A stretch of 64,000 bases of DNA from UBA7328 sp965247965. Its GTDB lineage: Bacteria; Bacteroidota; Bacteroidia; Chitinophagales; Saprospiraceae. Shown one piece after another: positions 1-8,642 of the stretch; positions within the stretch are counted from its first letter, which is position 1, and each line of letters opens with the position of its first letter. A model generated the notes under the pieces. That model did not search any database and had not been told where the DNA came from. It saw only the letters and a program-made list of their open reading frames with translations. The stretch spans positions 2,480,001-2,544,000 of the forward strand of contig OZ252053.1 of assembly GCA_965247965.1 (NCBI GenBank), written 5' to 3'. The position numbers were made by a program, and so were the translations under genes.

Positions 1-477
1 GGAAAAAAATTTTCTTTTGTGATTTTTAAAAACCCCAAAAGTTCAGCCAACGAACCTCTGTTTTATTTCATATCTACATTGAAAGACAAAAGAAAAATAG
101 TAAAGCTTTACCCTATTCGTTGGACTATTGAAACTTGCTTCAAACACTTAAAATCAAATGGTTTCAATTTAGAAGCTCTTAATTTTAAAGACTCTGGAAA
201 AATAGAATTGACAATGGGTATTGTAGTATTTATCTATGCCTTATGTATTGAACAGGGTCTAACCCAACTCAAGCACAAAAAGAAGAGTGATTGGAAGAAA
301 TATAAAAACGGATCGATCAACTTAGTCGTTTCCAAATTTAAAAAAGGACTATCCTTTTTAGAAATCAAATTCAACAACCTTAGAAATTTCATATGCTTTC
401 TTTCTCATTCCATTCGTTCTATCCCCAAACCCTCTTGGCTATTCTTTGAACCACAATTTATAGCTCATGTCCAGTAG
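1..477 (+). CDS. IS4-family transposase, C-terminal part (runs off left edge)
   Basis: The frame is open from base 1, so only the C-terminal part of a DDE transposase is seen. The segment YPIRWTIETCFKHLK carries the IS4-family signature Y-x2-R-x3-E-x6-K, which holds the catalytic glutamate. The protein resembles the transposase at 57190-58269 in this window (YAKRWYIENMFKDMK at the same place). As in that element, the TAG stop appears to lie inside the terminal repeat: bases 458-477 resemble the right end of the other copy. The element probably ends near 477. The left end, the DDE aspartates and any target duplication lie outside the window. Confidence 0.8.
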   Translation, partial: GKKFSFVIFKNPKSSANEPLFYFISTLKDKRKIVKLYPIRWTIETCFKHLKSNGFNLEALNFKDSGKIELTMGIVVFIYALCIEQGLTQLKHKKKSDWKKYKNGSINLVVSKFKKGLSFLEIKFNNLRNFICFLSHSIRSIPKPSWLFFEPQFIAHVQ

Positions 478-602
478 TATGGATATTCTTATTAACTTCA
501 TTGCAACCTCCTGATCTTCAATGCTTTATGAATTGGCATTTCGACATTTTTATTCGTTAGTGGTATATTTCGGATAAATAAAGCCGCTACAATTTTCACA
601 TT

Positions 603-2177
603 ATGAAGAAACTATTACCATTTGCATCGCTTATTTTCACTTTAGGCCTACTTCCTTCTTGTCGAAATTCAAGTTCTGCCGAGGTTGAAATTTCGCTGGA
701 AGAAATCACCATTGATGAAATTCAAAAGGCATATAACGAAGGAAGTTATTCTGTAAAAGAATTGGTTCAGGCCTATCTCGACCGAATTGAAAAAATAGAT
801 CGTAACGGTCCAAAACTCAACTCTATAATCCTGATTAATCCCGACGCCGTTGCTATTGCCGAGCAATTGGACAAAGAAAGAGCTGAAGGTAAATTGAGAG
901 GCCCGATGCACGGAATACCTGTTGTGCTCAAAGATAATATCGACACCCATGATAAAATGCCGTGCACCGCCGGAGCAATTCCTATGAAAAATGCAATGCC
1001 TTTGCAGGATGCATTTATAGCGAAAAAGTTGAGAGAAAGCGGTGCGATCATTTTGGCTAAAGCCAATCTCAGCGAATGGGCTAATTTTCATAGCTCTTAT
1101 TCCAGCTCCGGATGGAGCGGCCTTGGAGGGCAAACTAAAAATCCGTACGAATTGAGTCGAAATCCTTGCGGTTCGAGTTCGGGTTCCGCGGTTTCTGTAT
1201 CTGCGAATCTTGCTGTGATTGCAATAGGCACCGAAACCAACGGTTCGATCGTATGTCCTGCGAATAACAATGGCATTGTCGGCATCAAACCAACGGTAGG
1301 TTTGCTCAGCCGATCTGGAATTATTCCTATTTCCTTTACCCAGGATACTCCTGGCCCTATGGCAAGGACAGTTAGAGATGCTGCTATTTGTCTTGGCGCA
1401 ATGACTGGCATTGATGCGAGTGATAGTAAAACCACAGAGGGTGAAGGCAACGGCTACACTGATTACACTCCATTTCTTAAAAAAGATGGTCTCAAAGGAA
1501 AGCGCATCGGTTTTTACAAGAGCAATCTCGACAATTTTTGGAGGATCAAATCCAACATCGAAAAAGCTATTAAATTTATGGAAAGCCAAGGCGCTACAAT
1601 CGTTGAATTAGATCAAATTTCAAAAGAAAATATCAACCGCCCATCCTTCCAGGTATTGCTCTACGAATTCAAAGATGGACTGAATAAGTACTTTACGTCG
1701 CTCGGTCCTGATAGCCCTGTAGAGGATATGGATGATCTCATTGAACAGACTTTCGCCGATAGCATTGAGATGCAATATTTTGACCACAAGCGTCTCACTG
1801 ATGCCAATGAAAAAGGTGACTTAAATGAAAAGGAATACAAAGAAGCGCTTACTAAAATGCTCAAGCACAGCCAAAAAGAAGGGATAGACCGTGTAATGGA
1901 GAAACACAATCTCGATGCCATCGTATCGCCGACAAGAGGGCCTGCATGGAAAACCGATCTGACCAATGGTGATAATTTTAGGAGTGTCTCGTCCAGCAGT
2001 CCTGCGGCGATTTCGGGATATCCAAGTGTAACGGTACCTGCCGGTAATATTGATGGCTTGCCTCATAATATTTCTTTTTATGGGAGGGAATGGAGTGAGC
2101 CTTTACTTTTGGAGATTGCTTATGCATTTGAGCACGGGACTAAGCATCGGAGGGCGCCGAGGTTTTTGGATAGGTAA
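603..2177 (+). CDS. Exported amidase-signature lipoprotein
   Basis: This is an amidase-signature hydrolase that cleaves C-N amide bonds, related to GatA but with a secretion signal. A lipoprotein signal peptide ends in LLPSC (Cys20), so it is probably anchored on the periplasmic side of a membrane. The Ser-cisSer-Lys triad is visible: Lys110 in VVLKDN, the serine-rich GSSSGSA at 190-196, and Ser215 in ETNGSI. The length of 524 residues fits the family. The natural substrate cannot be told from sequence; peptide amides or other small amides are possible. It stands alone, with no partner resembling GatB or GatC, so a tRNA amidotransferase role is unlikely. Confidence 0.9.
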   Translation: MKKLLPFASLIFTLGLLPSCRNSSSAEVEISLEEITIDEIQKAYNEGSYSVKELVQAYLDRIEKIDRNGPKLNSIILINPDAVAIAEQLDKERAEGKLRGPMHGIPVVLKDNIDTHDKMPCTAGAIPMKNAMPLQDAFIAKKLRESGAIILAKANLSEWANFHSSYSSSGWSGLGGQTKNPYELSRNPCGSSSGSAVSVSANLAVIAIGTETNGSIVCPANNNGIVGIKPTVGLLSRSGIIPISFTQDTPGPMARTVRDAAICLGAMTGIDASDSKTTEGEGNGYTDYTPFLKKDGLKGKRIGFYKSNLDNFWRIKSNIEKAIKFMESQGATIVELDQISKENINRPSFQVLLYEFKDGLNKYFTSLGPDSPVEDMDDLIEQTFADSIEMQYFDHKRLTDANEKGDLNEKEYKEALTKMLKHSQKEGIDRVMEKHNLDAIVSPTRGPAWKTDLTNGDNFRSVSSSSPAAISGYPSVTVPAGNIDGLPHNISFYGREWSEPLLLEIAYAFEHGTKHRRAPRFLDR

Positions 2178-2234
2178 TTTTCATTTGAAATATTGATATT
2201 TGCATAGTCATAAAATTGTAGAAAAGCTTTTGAA

Positions 2235-2459
2235 ATGGAAACCACCGACAGATTGACTAACCTGCAATTAGAACTCTTAAAAATTTTCAGCTTTGACATC
2301 AGCGAGGACCAAATCAACGATATTAGATCATTGCTGGCCCATTATTTTGCAGACAAAGTGACTGAGGATATGGACAATTTATTTAAATCCAATGATTGGG
2401 GCAATGAAAAGATTGAAGAGTGGGCTCAAGAACATATGAGGACTGAATATAAAAGCTAG
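2235..2459 (+). CDS. Putative antitoxin of a PIN-domain toxin-antitoxin pair
   Basis: This 74-residue acidic protein lies directly upstream of a COG1569-type PIN toxin gene. Its TAG stop shares one base with the toxin GTG start (2459), the coupling expected of a toxin-antitoxin operon. It has no DNA-binding fold that I recognise by eye. Small acidic proteins of this kind commonly accompany COG1569 PIN toxins, so the antitoxin role is inferred from position and size. The reading frame is intact although the toxin is frameshifted, so the antitoxin may now be an orphan. Confidence 0.65.
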   Translation: METTDRLTNLQLELLKIFSFDISEDQINDIRSLLAHYFADKVTEDMDNLFKSNDWGNEKIEEWAQEHMRTEYKS

Positions 2460-2870
2460 TGAGGTTCGTAATAGATACGAACGAATGTATTGCTCATCTC
2501 AGTGCCCAAAGTCTCTATTTATCGTCCAATATTCGATCATTTAGTCAACGGAAAATTTGAGCTGGTAATAACCGAGGGAATATTACAAGAATATACTGAA
2601 ATAGTCGGACAAAAGGCAACCCCTCAGATTGCCCAGAACATCGGAGAGCTATTGGTGCAGCTAAAAAATGTTGAGACAATACGGATATTCTTTCGGTGGC
2701 ATTTAATTCACATTGATCCTGACGATAATAAATTCGTCGACTGCGCTGTTTCCGCAAATGCAACAATTGTTACTAATGACAAACACTTCAGATCGTTGTC
2801 TGCTGAGCCATTCCCAAAAGTAAAAGTGATTAGTGCCAATGAATTTTTAGATTATTTAGCCAAGCTTTAA
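2459..2870 (+). pseudogene. PIN-domain toxin (COG1569-like), frameshifted near the N-terminus
   Basis: PIN toxins are Mg-dependent ribonucleases. From the GTG at 2459 the frame reads VRFVIDTN, the usual PIN N-terminus with its first catalytic Asp. The rest of the protein continues in another frame from TNVLLISVPKVSIYRPIF onward, including DPDDNKFVDCA and TNDKHF, which supply later acidic residues. The junction is a tandem ACGA ACGA at 2477-2484; removing one 4-base unit restores VIDTNVLLISVPK in a single frame. The gene is therefore broken by a 4-nt duplication right after the catalytic Asp codon. A shorter protein starting at TTG 2490 would lack that Asp. Confidence 0.8.
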
Positions 2871-2880
2871 AGACTTGCGC

Positions 2881-3218
2881 TCACAATCTCTCCCTCCTTA
2901 TCCTTTTGTCCGGCAATGAATCCCAAATCATCGAGGAGTAATACCACTTGAACCAATCATTAAAAAATATCCATGACCTGTTTTCCGGCCATACTTCAGG
3001 AAAAGTGCACTTCGCGCCGAGAAACTCCTTGAAATATTCATCATAGTTGGACTTTAAATGATCTTCGGCATCTTCTTCATCCCAATCCTGATCAATGAGA
3101 CAGACTGCACATTCGTCTCCGAATTCTCCATACTGTTCACCCAGAACTTCTTTTCCCAATCGTAAAAAGACTCTTGAGGAACGCTGATCAGCCCCGTTCT
3201 ATTCAGCCATTTTTTCAT
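2881..3218 (-). pseudogene. Conserved hypothetical protein with a one-base frameshift
   Basis: From the ATG at 3216-3218 the minus strand reads MKKWLNRTGLISVPQESFYD and then WEK before the frame is lost. The continuation EVLGEQYGEFGDECAVCLID, DQDWDEEDAEDH and so on to the stop at 2881 lies in the next frame. Adding one A to the run of four A at about 3154-3157 joins the halves as DWEKEVLGEQYGEF. The C-terminal part is rich in Trp and acidic residues (WYYSSMIWD). I do not recognise a function. Either the gene is decayed or the base loss is an assembly error in a homopolymer. Confidence 0.6.
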
Positions 3219-3341
3219 AATAATCACTTTAAACTACTGGAGAAAGTAAGAAATAATATGCGATAACCCTGAACTATTTCCTTCTTTGGATATTTTGCAA
3301 ATGAGGTATGACAAAAGCAAGTCATAAAACATTTCTTACAA

Positions 3342-4247
3342 ATGAATAAAACTTCTCACTGGCTCCGGGCAGCCCGATTGCGCACATTACCCCTAGCTCT
3401 TTCATGCGTTGTAATAGCGACTTTTCTAGCCTCATATTACGACAGCTTCAATATTCCCATACTCATTTTTTCAGCACTCACAACCATTTTACTTCAGATC
3501 CTCGCCAATTTCTCAAACGATTACGGCGATGCCTTTCACGGAGCGGATAATTCAATGCGCATTGGCCCGGATCGGATGGTGCAGACAGGAAATATCAGCC
3601 CGGATCAAATGCGCCGAGCAATAGTCGTAACAACCTTGCTCACTGTGATCAGCGGAATTGCACTACTTTACTCATCTTTTGGGAGTGCTATATTTAGTAC
3701 AAGTGCTATTGTTTTGCTCTTGCTTGGATTGATTTCAATTCTGGCAGCGATAAAGTATACCGCGGGAAGAAATCCTTATGGGTACAAAGGCCTTGGTGAC
3801 CTTTCGGTTTTTCTGTTTTTCGGCTTGCTTGGGGTATTGGGGAATTTGTACTTATATACGCATCAGTTGAAACTGATCGACTTACTACCGGCCGTGAGCA
3901 TAGGATCGCTTTCTATTGCTGTGCTCAATCTCAACAATATGCGTGATCGCAATGAAGACGAGAAAGTTGGTAAAATCACGGTTCCTGTGCAGCTTGGCCC
4001 TTCGAGTGCTAAGGTATATCACATTATTCTGCTAGCAGTCGCAGCCATTTGCGCCTTTGGCTTCTCTTTAAATACTGATAGATCTTATTATCAATTCATC
4101 TACATCTTTCCGTTTATTATCCTTCTAATACATGCGCTTAAAGTGGTCAAAACGACCAATGCGATCGACTTTGATCCCGAATTGAAAAAAGTGGCATTAT
4201 CCACTTTTCTTTTTGCCATTCTGTTCGGATTGGGCCTTACTATATAA
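3342..4247 (+). CDS. menA: 1,4-dihydroxy-2-naphthoate polyprenyltransferase
   Basis: MenA attaches the polyprenyl tail to 1,4-dihydroxy-2-naphthoate in the inner membrane to give demethylmenaquinone. The UbiA-family Mg-binding motif NDYGDAFHGAD is at residues 59-69, and the second acidic motif RDRNEDEKVGK is near residue 202. About eight hydrophobic segments span the 301 residues, the usual size. It is the first gene of a tight menA-menC-menE operon, with 3 bases before menC. This points to menaquinone as the respiratory quinone. Confidence 0.95.
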   Translation: MNKTSHWLRAARLRTLPLALSCVVIATFLASYYDSFNIPILIFSALTTILLQILANFSNDYGDAFHGADNSMRIGPDRMVQTGNISPDQMRRAIVVTTLLTVISGIALLYSSFGSAIFSTSAIVLLLLGLISILAAIKYTAGRNPYGYKGLGDLSVFLFFGLLGVLGNLYLYTHQLKLIDLLPAVSIGSLSIAVLNLNNMRDRNEDEKVGKITVPVQLGPSSAKVYHIILLAVAAICAFGFSLNTDRSYYQFIYIFPFIILLIHALKVVKTTNAIDFDPELKKVALSTFLFAILFGLGLTI

Positions 4248-4250
4248 GAG

Positions 4251-5297
4251 ATGCAGAGCGACCATCTCAAATATAGGTTGCAATTTAAATTTGATGCTGG
4301 AACGTCCCGCGGCATTTTGCGCACTAAAGATTCCTGGTTTTTAAGAATAAACGATGGGGATCGCTCAGGAATTGGTGAATGCGGTATTTTGAAAGGATTG
4401 AGTGTGGAGAATTTTGATGAGTACGACAAAAATATTAGCGAAATACTAGATATATATTCTTCAGATTATCAAGAGTTTAAATACAAATCGATACAGAAGT
4501 TTCCGTCGATTCGATTTGGGCTGGAAATGGCCGAGAGAGACTTTCTTAGTTCAGGAAATGGTATTTTGTTTGCAAATGATTTTACGAAAGGGATTGATTC
4601 TATTCCTATAAACGGCTTAGTCTGGATGGGAGAATATAAATTTATGTGCAATCAGATCAAGCATAAGATCAACGACGGTTTTTCGTGTATAAAGCTAAAA
4701 ATTGGCGCTATTGATTTTGATCGCGAATTGAATCTTTTGAAATACATACGCACTGATTTTGCTGATCAGGATATCGAGATCAGGCTGGACGCTAATGGGG
4801 CCTTTAAACCAGAAACCGCACTTGAAAAACTAAAGCGTCTATCGGACTTTCAAATTCATTCTATTGAACAACCTATCAAAGCTGTACAATGGCAGTCTAT
4901 CGCCGAACTTTGCGAAACCAGTCCAATCGATATCGCACTCGACGAAGAACTAATCGGCGTAGATAAAATGCAACAAAAACAAAATTTGCTTAATGCGATC
5001 AATCCGCAATACATCGTTTTAAAACCCAGTCTTTTAGGAGGCTATAGATCATCAGAGGAGTGGATGCAGTTAGCGGCGGAAAGAAATATTGGCTATTGGG
5101 TCACGTCAGCATTAGAATCTAACATTGGTCTCAACGCGATTGCACAATGGACATATGACTTAGGATTAGAAATACCTCAAGGACTGGGAACCGGTCAATT
5201 ATATACGAATAATTTTGAAGGGCCCCTTTGCATTAAAGGTGGAAGTTTGCACTTCAATCCTGACATTCCGGTCTATCAGAATTTTAATCTTTTCTGA
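4251..5297 (+). CDS. menC: o-Succinylbenzoate synthase
   Basis: MenC dehydrates SHCHC to o-succinylbenzoate in menaquinone synthesis. It is an enolase-superfamily enzyme: the KxK motif is KLK (Lys148 and Lys150), the metal ligands appear to be Asp180 in RLDANG, Glu206 in SIEQP and Asp231 in ALDEE, and the opposite catalytic lysine is Lys258 in LKPS. The 348-residue length fits Bacteroidota MenC. The stop codon overlaps the menE start (TGATG at 5295-5299), which indicates translational coupling. Confidence 0.93.
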   Translation: MQSDHLKYRLQFKFDAGTSRGILRTKDSWFLRINDGDRSGIGECGILKGLSVENFDEYDKNISEILDIYSSDYQEFKYKSIQKFPSIRFGLEMAERDFLSSGNGILFANDFTKGIDSIPINGLVWMGEYKFMCNQIKHKINDGFSCIKLKIGAIDFDRELNLLKYIRTDFADQDIEIRLDANGAFKPETALEKLKRLSDFQIHSIEQPIKAVQWQSIAELCETSPIDIALDEELIGVDKMQQKQNLLNAINPQYIVLKPSLLGGYRSSEEWMQLAAERNIGYWVTSALESNIGLNAIAQWTYDLGLEIPQGLGTGQLYTNNFEGPLCIKGGSLHFNPDIPVYQNFNLF

Positions 5298-6358
5298 TGT
5301 CACAGCAAGCAAGTAAGTACTGCCTCAACCGCAAAATACTTTCCTTAGCCGAACTTAGGAATATGAGCCGATCGGCCGTGTCTGAAGAAAGACAGATAGC
5401 TCAGGCAATTCTGGATTGGCACCACAACAACGAATTTTGCTTTGAGACGTCAGGCTCTACTGGTAAACCGAAAAAGATTAAATTCAGCAAAAAACAAGTT
5501 ATTGCAAGCATTGAACTAAGCCAAAAGACATTCGATCTTTCACGAAAAGATACTGCATTACTTTGCCTTCCAGTAAGATACGTAGCCGGCAGGCTGATGC
5601 TTTTTCGCGCCCTGCATATCGGTATGAATATCGTTACAGCAGAGCCGAAGATCAATATAGCATTGGCTTCAAGACACTCTGTTTCTTTTGCTGCTTTTGT
5701 GCCTGCGCAGGTGGAAGCCATTGTGGCTTCCGAAAAGGGTAGGGAATGGTTAGAAAGAATCAAAACTGTGTTAGTAGGCGGTGCTCCCATCAATAATACT
5801 TTGGAAGAAAAACTCAGTCTTTTCAGCAACAAAACCTATCATACCTACGGGATGACAGAGACCCTTACACATATAGCTTTGCGCCAACTTTCGAACGGCG
5901 GTGTTCCCTATTTCAAACCGCTGCATGAGATCGAAATTTCAGTATCCGACGATGATACTCTATGTATCAATGCCTCACATCTTGATGCCCTTGTGGTGAC
6001 TAACGATCTTGTGAAAATTAATAAGGATGACTCTTTTGAAATTCTTGGAAGAAAGGATAACGTGATCAATAGCGGAGGCCTTAAAATTGTCCCGGAAAAA
6101 CTTGAAAAGACATTAAAGGGATATGTCAATGTAGATTTGGCAATTGTAGGTGTTGATGATGACAGGTTTGGTCGAAAGGCAATATTGATTGTAGAAGGTG
6201 ATAAGGAAAAGAATGAGTGGCAGATTAATGATGGATTACGATCTATAGAAAAAAATAAAAGACCTAAAGAAATTTTTTTCTTAGAAAAATTTCCAAGAAC
6301 TGAATCGGGGAAGCTAAAAAGAAGTGAGCTTGTTAAACTTATATATGGACAATTTTAG
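5297..6358 (+). CDS. menE: o-Succinylbenzoate-CoA ligase
   Basis: MenE is an acyl-adenylating enzyme that activates o-succinylbenzoate with CoA. The AMP-binding P-loop ETSGSTGKPKK is at residues 50-60, followed by TYGMTET and GRKDNVINSGG. The C-terminal lysine that completes adenylation lies in ESGKLKR. At 353 residues it is the short form typical of Bacteroidota, with a reduced N-terminal region. It starts on the last base of the menC stop. menB, menD and menF are not in the window. Confidence 0.93.
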   Translation: MSQQASKYCLNRKILSLAELRNMSRSAVSEERQIAQAILDWHHNNEFCFETSGSTGKPKKIKFSKKQVIASIELSQKTFDLSRKDTALLCLPVRYVAGRLMLFRALHIGMNIVTAEPKINIALASRHSVSFAAFVPAQVEAIVASEKGREWLERIKTVLVGGAPINNTLEEKLSLFSNKTYHTYGMTETLTHIALRQLSNGGVPYFKPLHEIEISVSDDDTLCINASHLDALVVTNDLVKINKDDSFEILGRKDNVINSGGLKIVPEKLEKTLKGYVNVDLAIVGVDDDRFGRKAILIVEGDKEKNEWQINDGLRSIEKNKRPKEIFFLEKFPRTESGKLKRSELVKLIYGQF

Positions 6359-6615
6359 GCTAATTCCTAATTTGGTGTGCGAGATGTAAAAAATACGTTA
6401 GAGACGAGGTTGATATGATGAGTGTAGAAAGCCTGTCATACTTCGACTAGTCCTTTATAACGGTTATTGTCTAGAACATCAACATGGGAGTTAGCACAAT
6501 TTTAGTACGCATTACCTATAGTGCAATAGTGGAGCATTTTTTATTTTTTTTTAAAAATTTGTTGCATGACTCATAAATTTCAAATAATTTTAAATCGACC
6601 AACCACTCAAACCGA

Positions 6616-7818
6616 ATGCGACGCGAACCGCCCAAATTCAAGGAGTATTTCCATTTTACTCGGAGGGAAAGAAACTCGGCCATAGTTATAGTCTTTGTAT
6701 GTGTCTTTATCACCATAGCGCCATCACTTTATAAAAGATATTTCGGCAAATCAAAACCATTCGAATTTGAGAACAATGGTTTTTCTGAGGCAGTAGTTGA
6801 CAGTATGTTGGCAGCTAGGTCTATTGGGATCCATGAACCAAGAGTTGTAGACGAAGAAATGCCCAAATCCGGCCCCGTTGACCCAAAAGAAACAAGTGGC
6901 GGACCAGAAGTACGGTACCGCTTAGATGTAAATAAAGCGAGTTCAACAGAACTTCAAAGCCTAAAAGGGATCGGTCCGGTTCTCGGTGACCGAATAGTAA
7001 AATATCGCGAAAGTCTTGGTGGTTTTCGCTCGATAATGGATTTGACAGAAGTATATGGACTGAGTCCCGAAACTTACCAGCGTATAGCAGGCCAACTCCA
7101 AATAACTAATCCCCGGCCTATTGAAATAAAAAAGAATGTAATCTTAGACATCAATACAGCGACAGCAACAGACCTGGCCAAACTTGACGGAATCGGCCCG
7201 GTTTTATCGGCAAGAATAGTAAAATACCGAGATGCAAAAATAGGATACGACTCAATAAATGAATTGAAGAAAATCTACGGCTTAACTCCGCAGACTTTTA
7301 ACTCAATATTGCCCAATTTGCGAATATCAACTCCAATAAGACCGATCAGACATTCGGCACAAGAACTCCAAAAAGAGCCCCGCAAAGAAGCCAAAAGGGA
7401 AGAATATCCCGCTAAACCGCTCGATTTGGATATCAACAAGGCCACTTCAGAAGAGCTCCAGGAAATTAGGGGAATCGGGCCCTTCTATTCCAGAAATATA
7501 GTCGAATTTCGAGATAGGTTGGGTGGCATACATTCCATTGATCAGTTGCAAAATGTATTCGGAATGAAACCGGATGTATTCGAATTGTTGAGGCAATCGG
7601 TCAGGATTAAAAGTGATCATGACCAATTCGATATCAATCAAATCAGCTTTAAAAACCTTTTGAGAATGGGAATACTTGAATATGAGGAAGTAAAATACAT
7701 TTTTCAGCTCAAAAAGGCTCAAGACGGCATCCATTCGGAAGAACAGATAAGACGATTAAAGGGAATTCCGAAAGAAAAATTGGATATATTAATGCCTTAT
7801 ATAAATTTTGTGGATTAG
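6616..7818 (+). CDS. Membrane-anchored protein with ComEA-like helix-hairpin-helix repeats
   Basis: A short basic N-terminus is followed by one membrane segment (about residues 20-39), so the bulk probably lies outside the cytoplasm. Three clear helix-hairpin-helix units follow at about 105-165, 172-236 and 272-333. Each has the core LDxNxAxxxEL...GIGP...I(V)xFR/YR. A fourth, weaker unit at 340-399 begins FDINQISF. Such units bind DNA backbone non-specifically, as in ComEA. Four in one protein is more than ComEA carries but is a known Bacteroidota arrangement. A role in DNA uptake or surface DNA binding is inferred only. Neighbours give no competence context. Confidence 0.85.
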   Translation: MRREPPKFKEYFHFTRRERNSAIVIVFVCVFITIAPSLYKRYFGKSKPFEFENNGFSEAVVDSMLAARSIGIHEPRVVDEEMPKSGPVDPKETSGGPEVRYRLDVNKASSTELQSLKGIGPVLGDRIVKYRESLGGFRSIMDLTEVYGLSPETYQRIAGQLQITNPRPIEIKKNVILDINTATATDLAKLDGIGPVLSARIVKYRDAKIGYDSINELKKIYGLTPQTFNSILPNLRISTPIRPIRHSAQELQKEPRKEAKREEYPAKPLDLDINKATSEELQEIRGIGPFYSRNIVEFRDRLGGIHSIDQLQNVFGMKPDVFELLRQSVRIKSDHDQFDINQISFKNLLRMGILEYEEVKYIFQLKKAQDGIHSEEQIRRLKGIPKEKLDILMPYINFVD

Positions 7819-7829
7819 AGTAGAAAAAC

Positions 7830-8642
7830 ATGAAGAAAGAAGATTTATTTGAAATGGCAAAAAACCCCAATAACATTCCCGGCATTTATAACTATTGCGA
7901 CAGATGGTGCGAGCGATGTTCTTTTACATCGCGCTGTTTGAGTTATCAGAGCAGCGAGGAATATGCAGAAGATACTGAGGCCAACGACATTTCTAATGAA
8001 AAGTTTTGGAACCGGATAAGCGAGAATCTTCAATTGGCCTTCGAAATGCTTCAGGAAGATGCCGAAAAACAAGGAATTGATATAACTATCTCGAAAGAAG
8101 AGGCCGAAGACAACAAAAGGCAGCTTGATCAAGAGCAGCAGGAAGCCGAAGAGCATCTTTGCGCAAAAGTGACAAAACAGTACACTGATCTTGCGAAAAA
8201 CTGGCTTGACTCATCCTCTGAACTCTTTAAAAATAAAGGGGAAGAGCTCATCAAAGTGGATTCGATGGACTTGCCCAATCGCTCACCGGAGAGTGAGGCA
8301 GCTCTTATTAAAGACGCCCTCGAAGTGGTCCAATGGTACATGATGCAAATTCATGTGAAAACGATGCGTGGTCTCCTTGGACGGGAGAAAGACGACGCCT
8401 GGTTTGATAGCGAAGGATTTCCGCGCGACAGTGACGGATCGGCGAAAGTTGCGCTTATTGGTATTGATCGGTCTATTGGTGCATGGGGACTACTTTTGAA
8501 CGAACTCCCCGATGAAGAATCGCGCCTTCTTCCAATTCTGCGACTTTTGGAAAGATGTCGCAAAAGTGTCGAATCGGAATTTCTACAAGCGAGAGATTTT
8601 GTGCGGCCGGGTTTTGATGAACCTGAGAAATATGGGAAATAA
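7830..8642 (+). CDS. Conserved hypothetical protein with an N-terminal Cys cluster
   Basis: I do not recognise the function. Residues 23-37 contain CDRWCERCSFTSRC, four cysteines spaced like a metal-binding knuckle. The central part is strongly acidic and probably helical (EEAEDNKRQLDQEQQEAEEH region). No signal peptide or membrane segment is visible, so the protein is likely cytoplasmic. Its stop overlaps the ATG of the downstream DUF819 gene (TAATG at 8640-8644), so the two are co-translated and may work together. Confidence 0.7.
   Translation: MKKEDLFEMAKNPNNIPGIYNYCDRWCERCSFTSRCLSYQSSEEYAEDTEANDISNEKFWNRISENLQLAFEMLQEDAEKQGIDITISKEEAEDNKRQLDQEQQEAEEHLCAKVTKQYTDLAKNWLDSSSELFKNKGEELIKVDSMDLPNRSPESEAALIKDALEVVQWYMMQIHVKTMRGLLGREKDDAWFDSEGFPRDSDGSAKVALIGIDRSIGAWGLLLNELPDEESRLLPILRLLERCRKSVESEFLQARDFVRPGFDEPEKYGK

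Noticed and set aside
669..1589. Long open frame (306 codons) on the minus strand within the amidase gene
   Set aside because: It is antisense to a clear amidase with catalytic motifs, has an odd composition rich in Arg/Ser/Phe, and shows no domain. It is a shadow frame.
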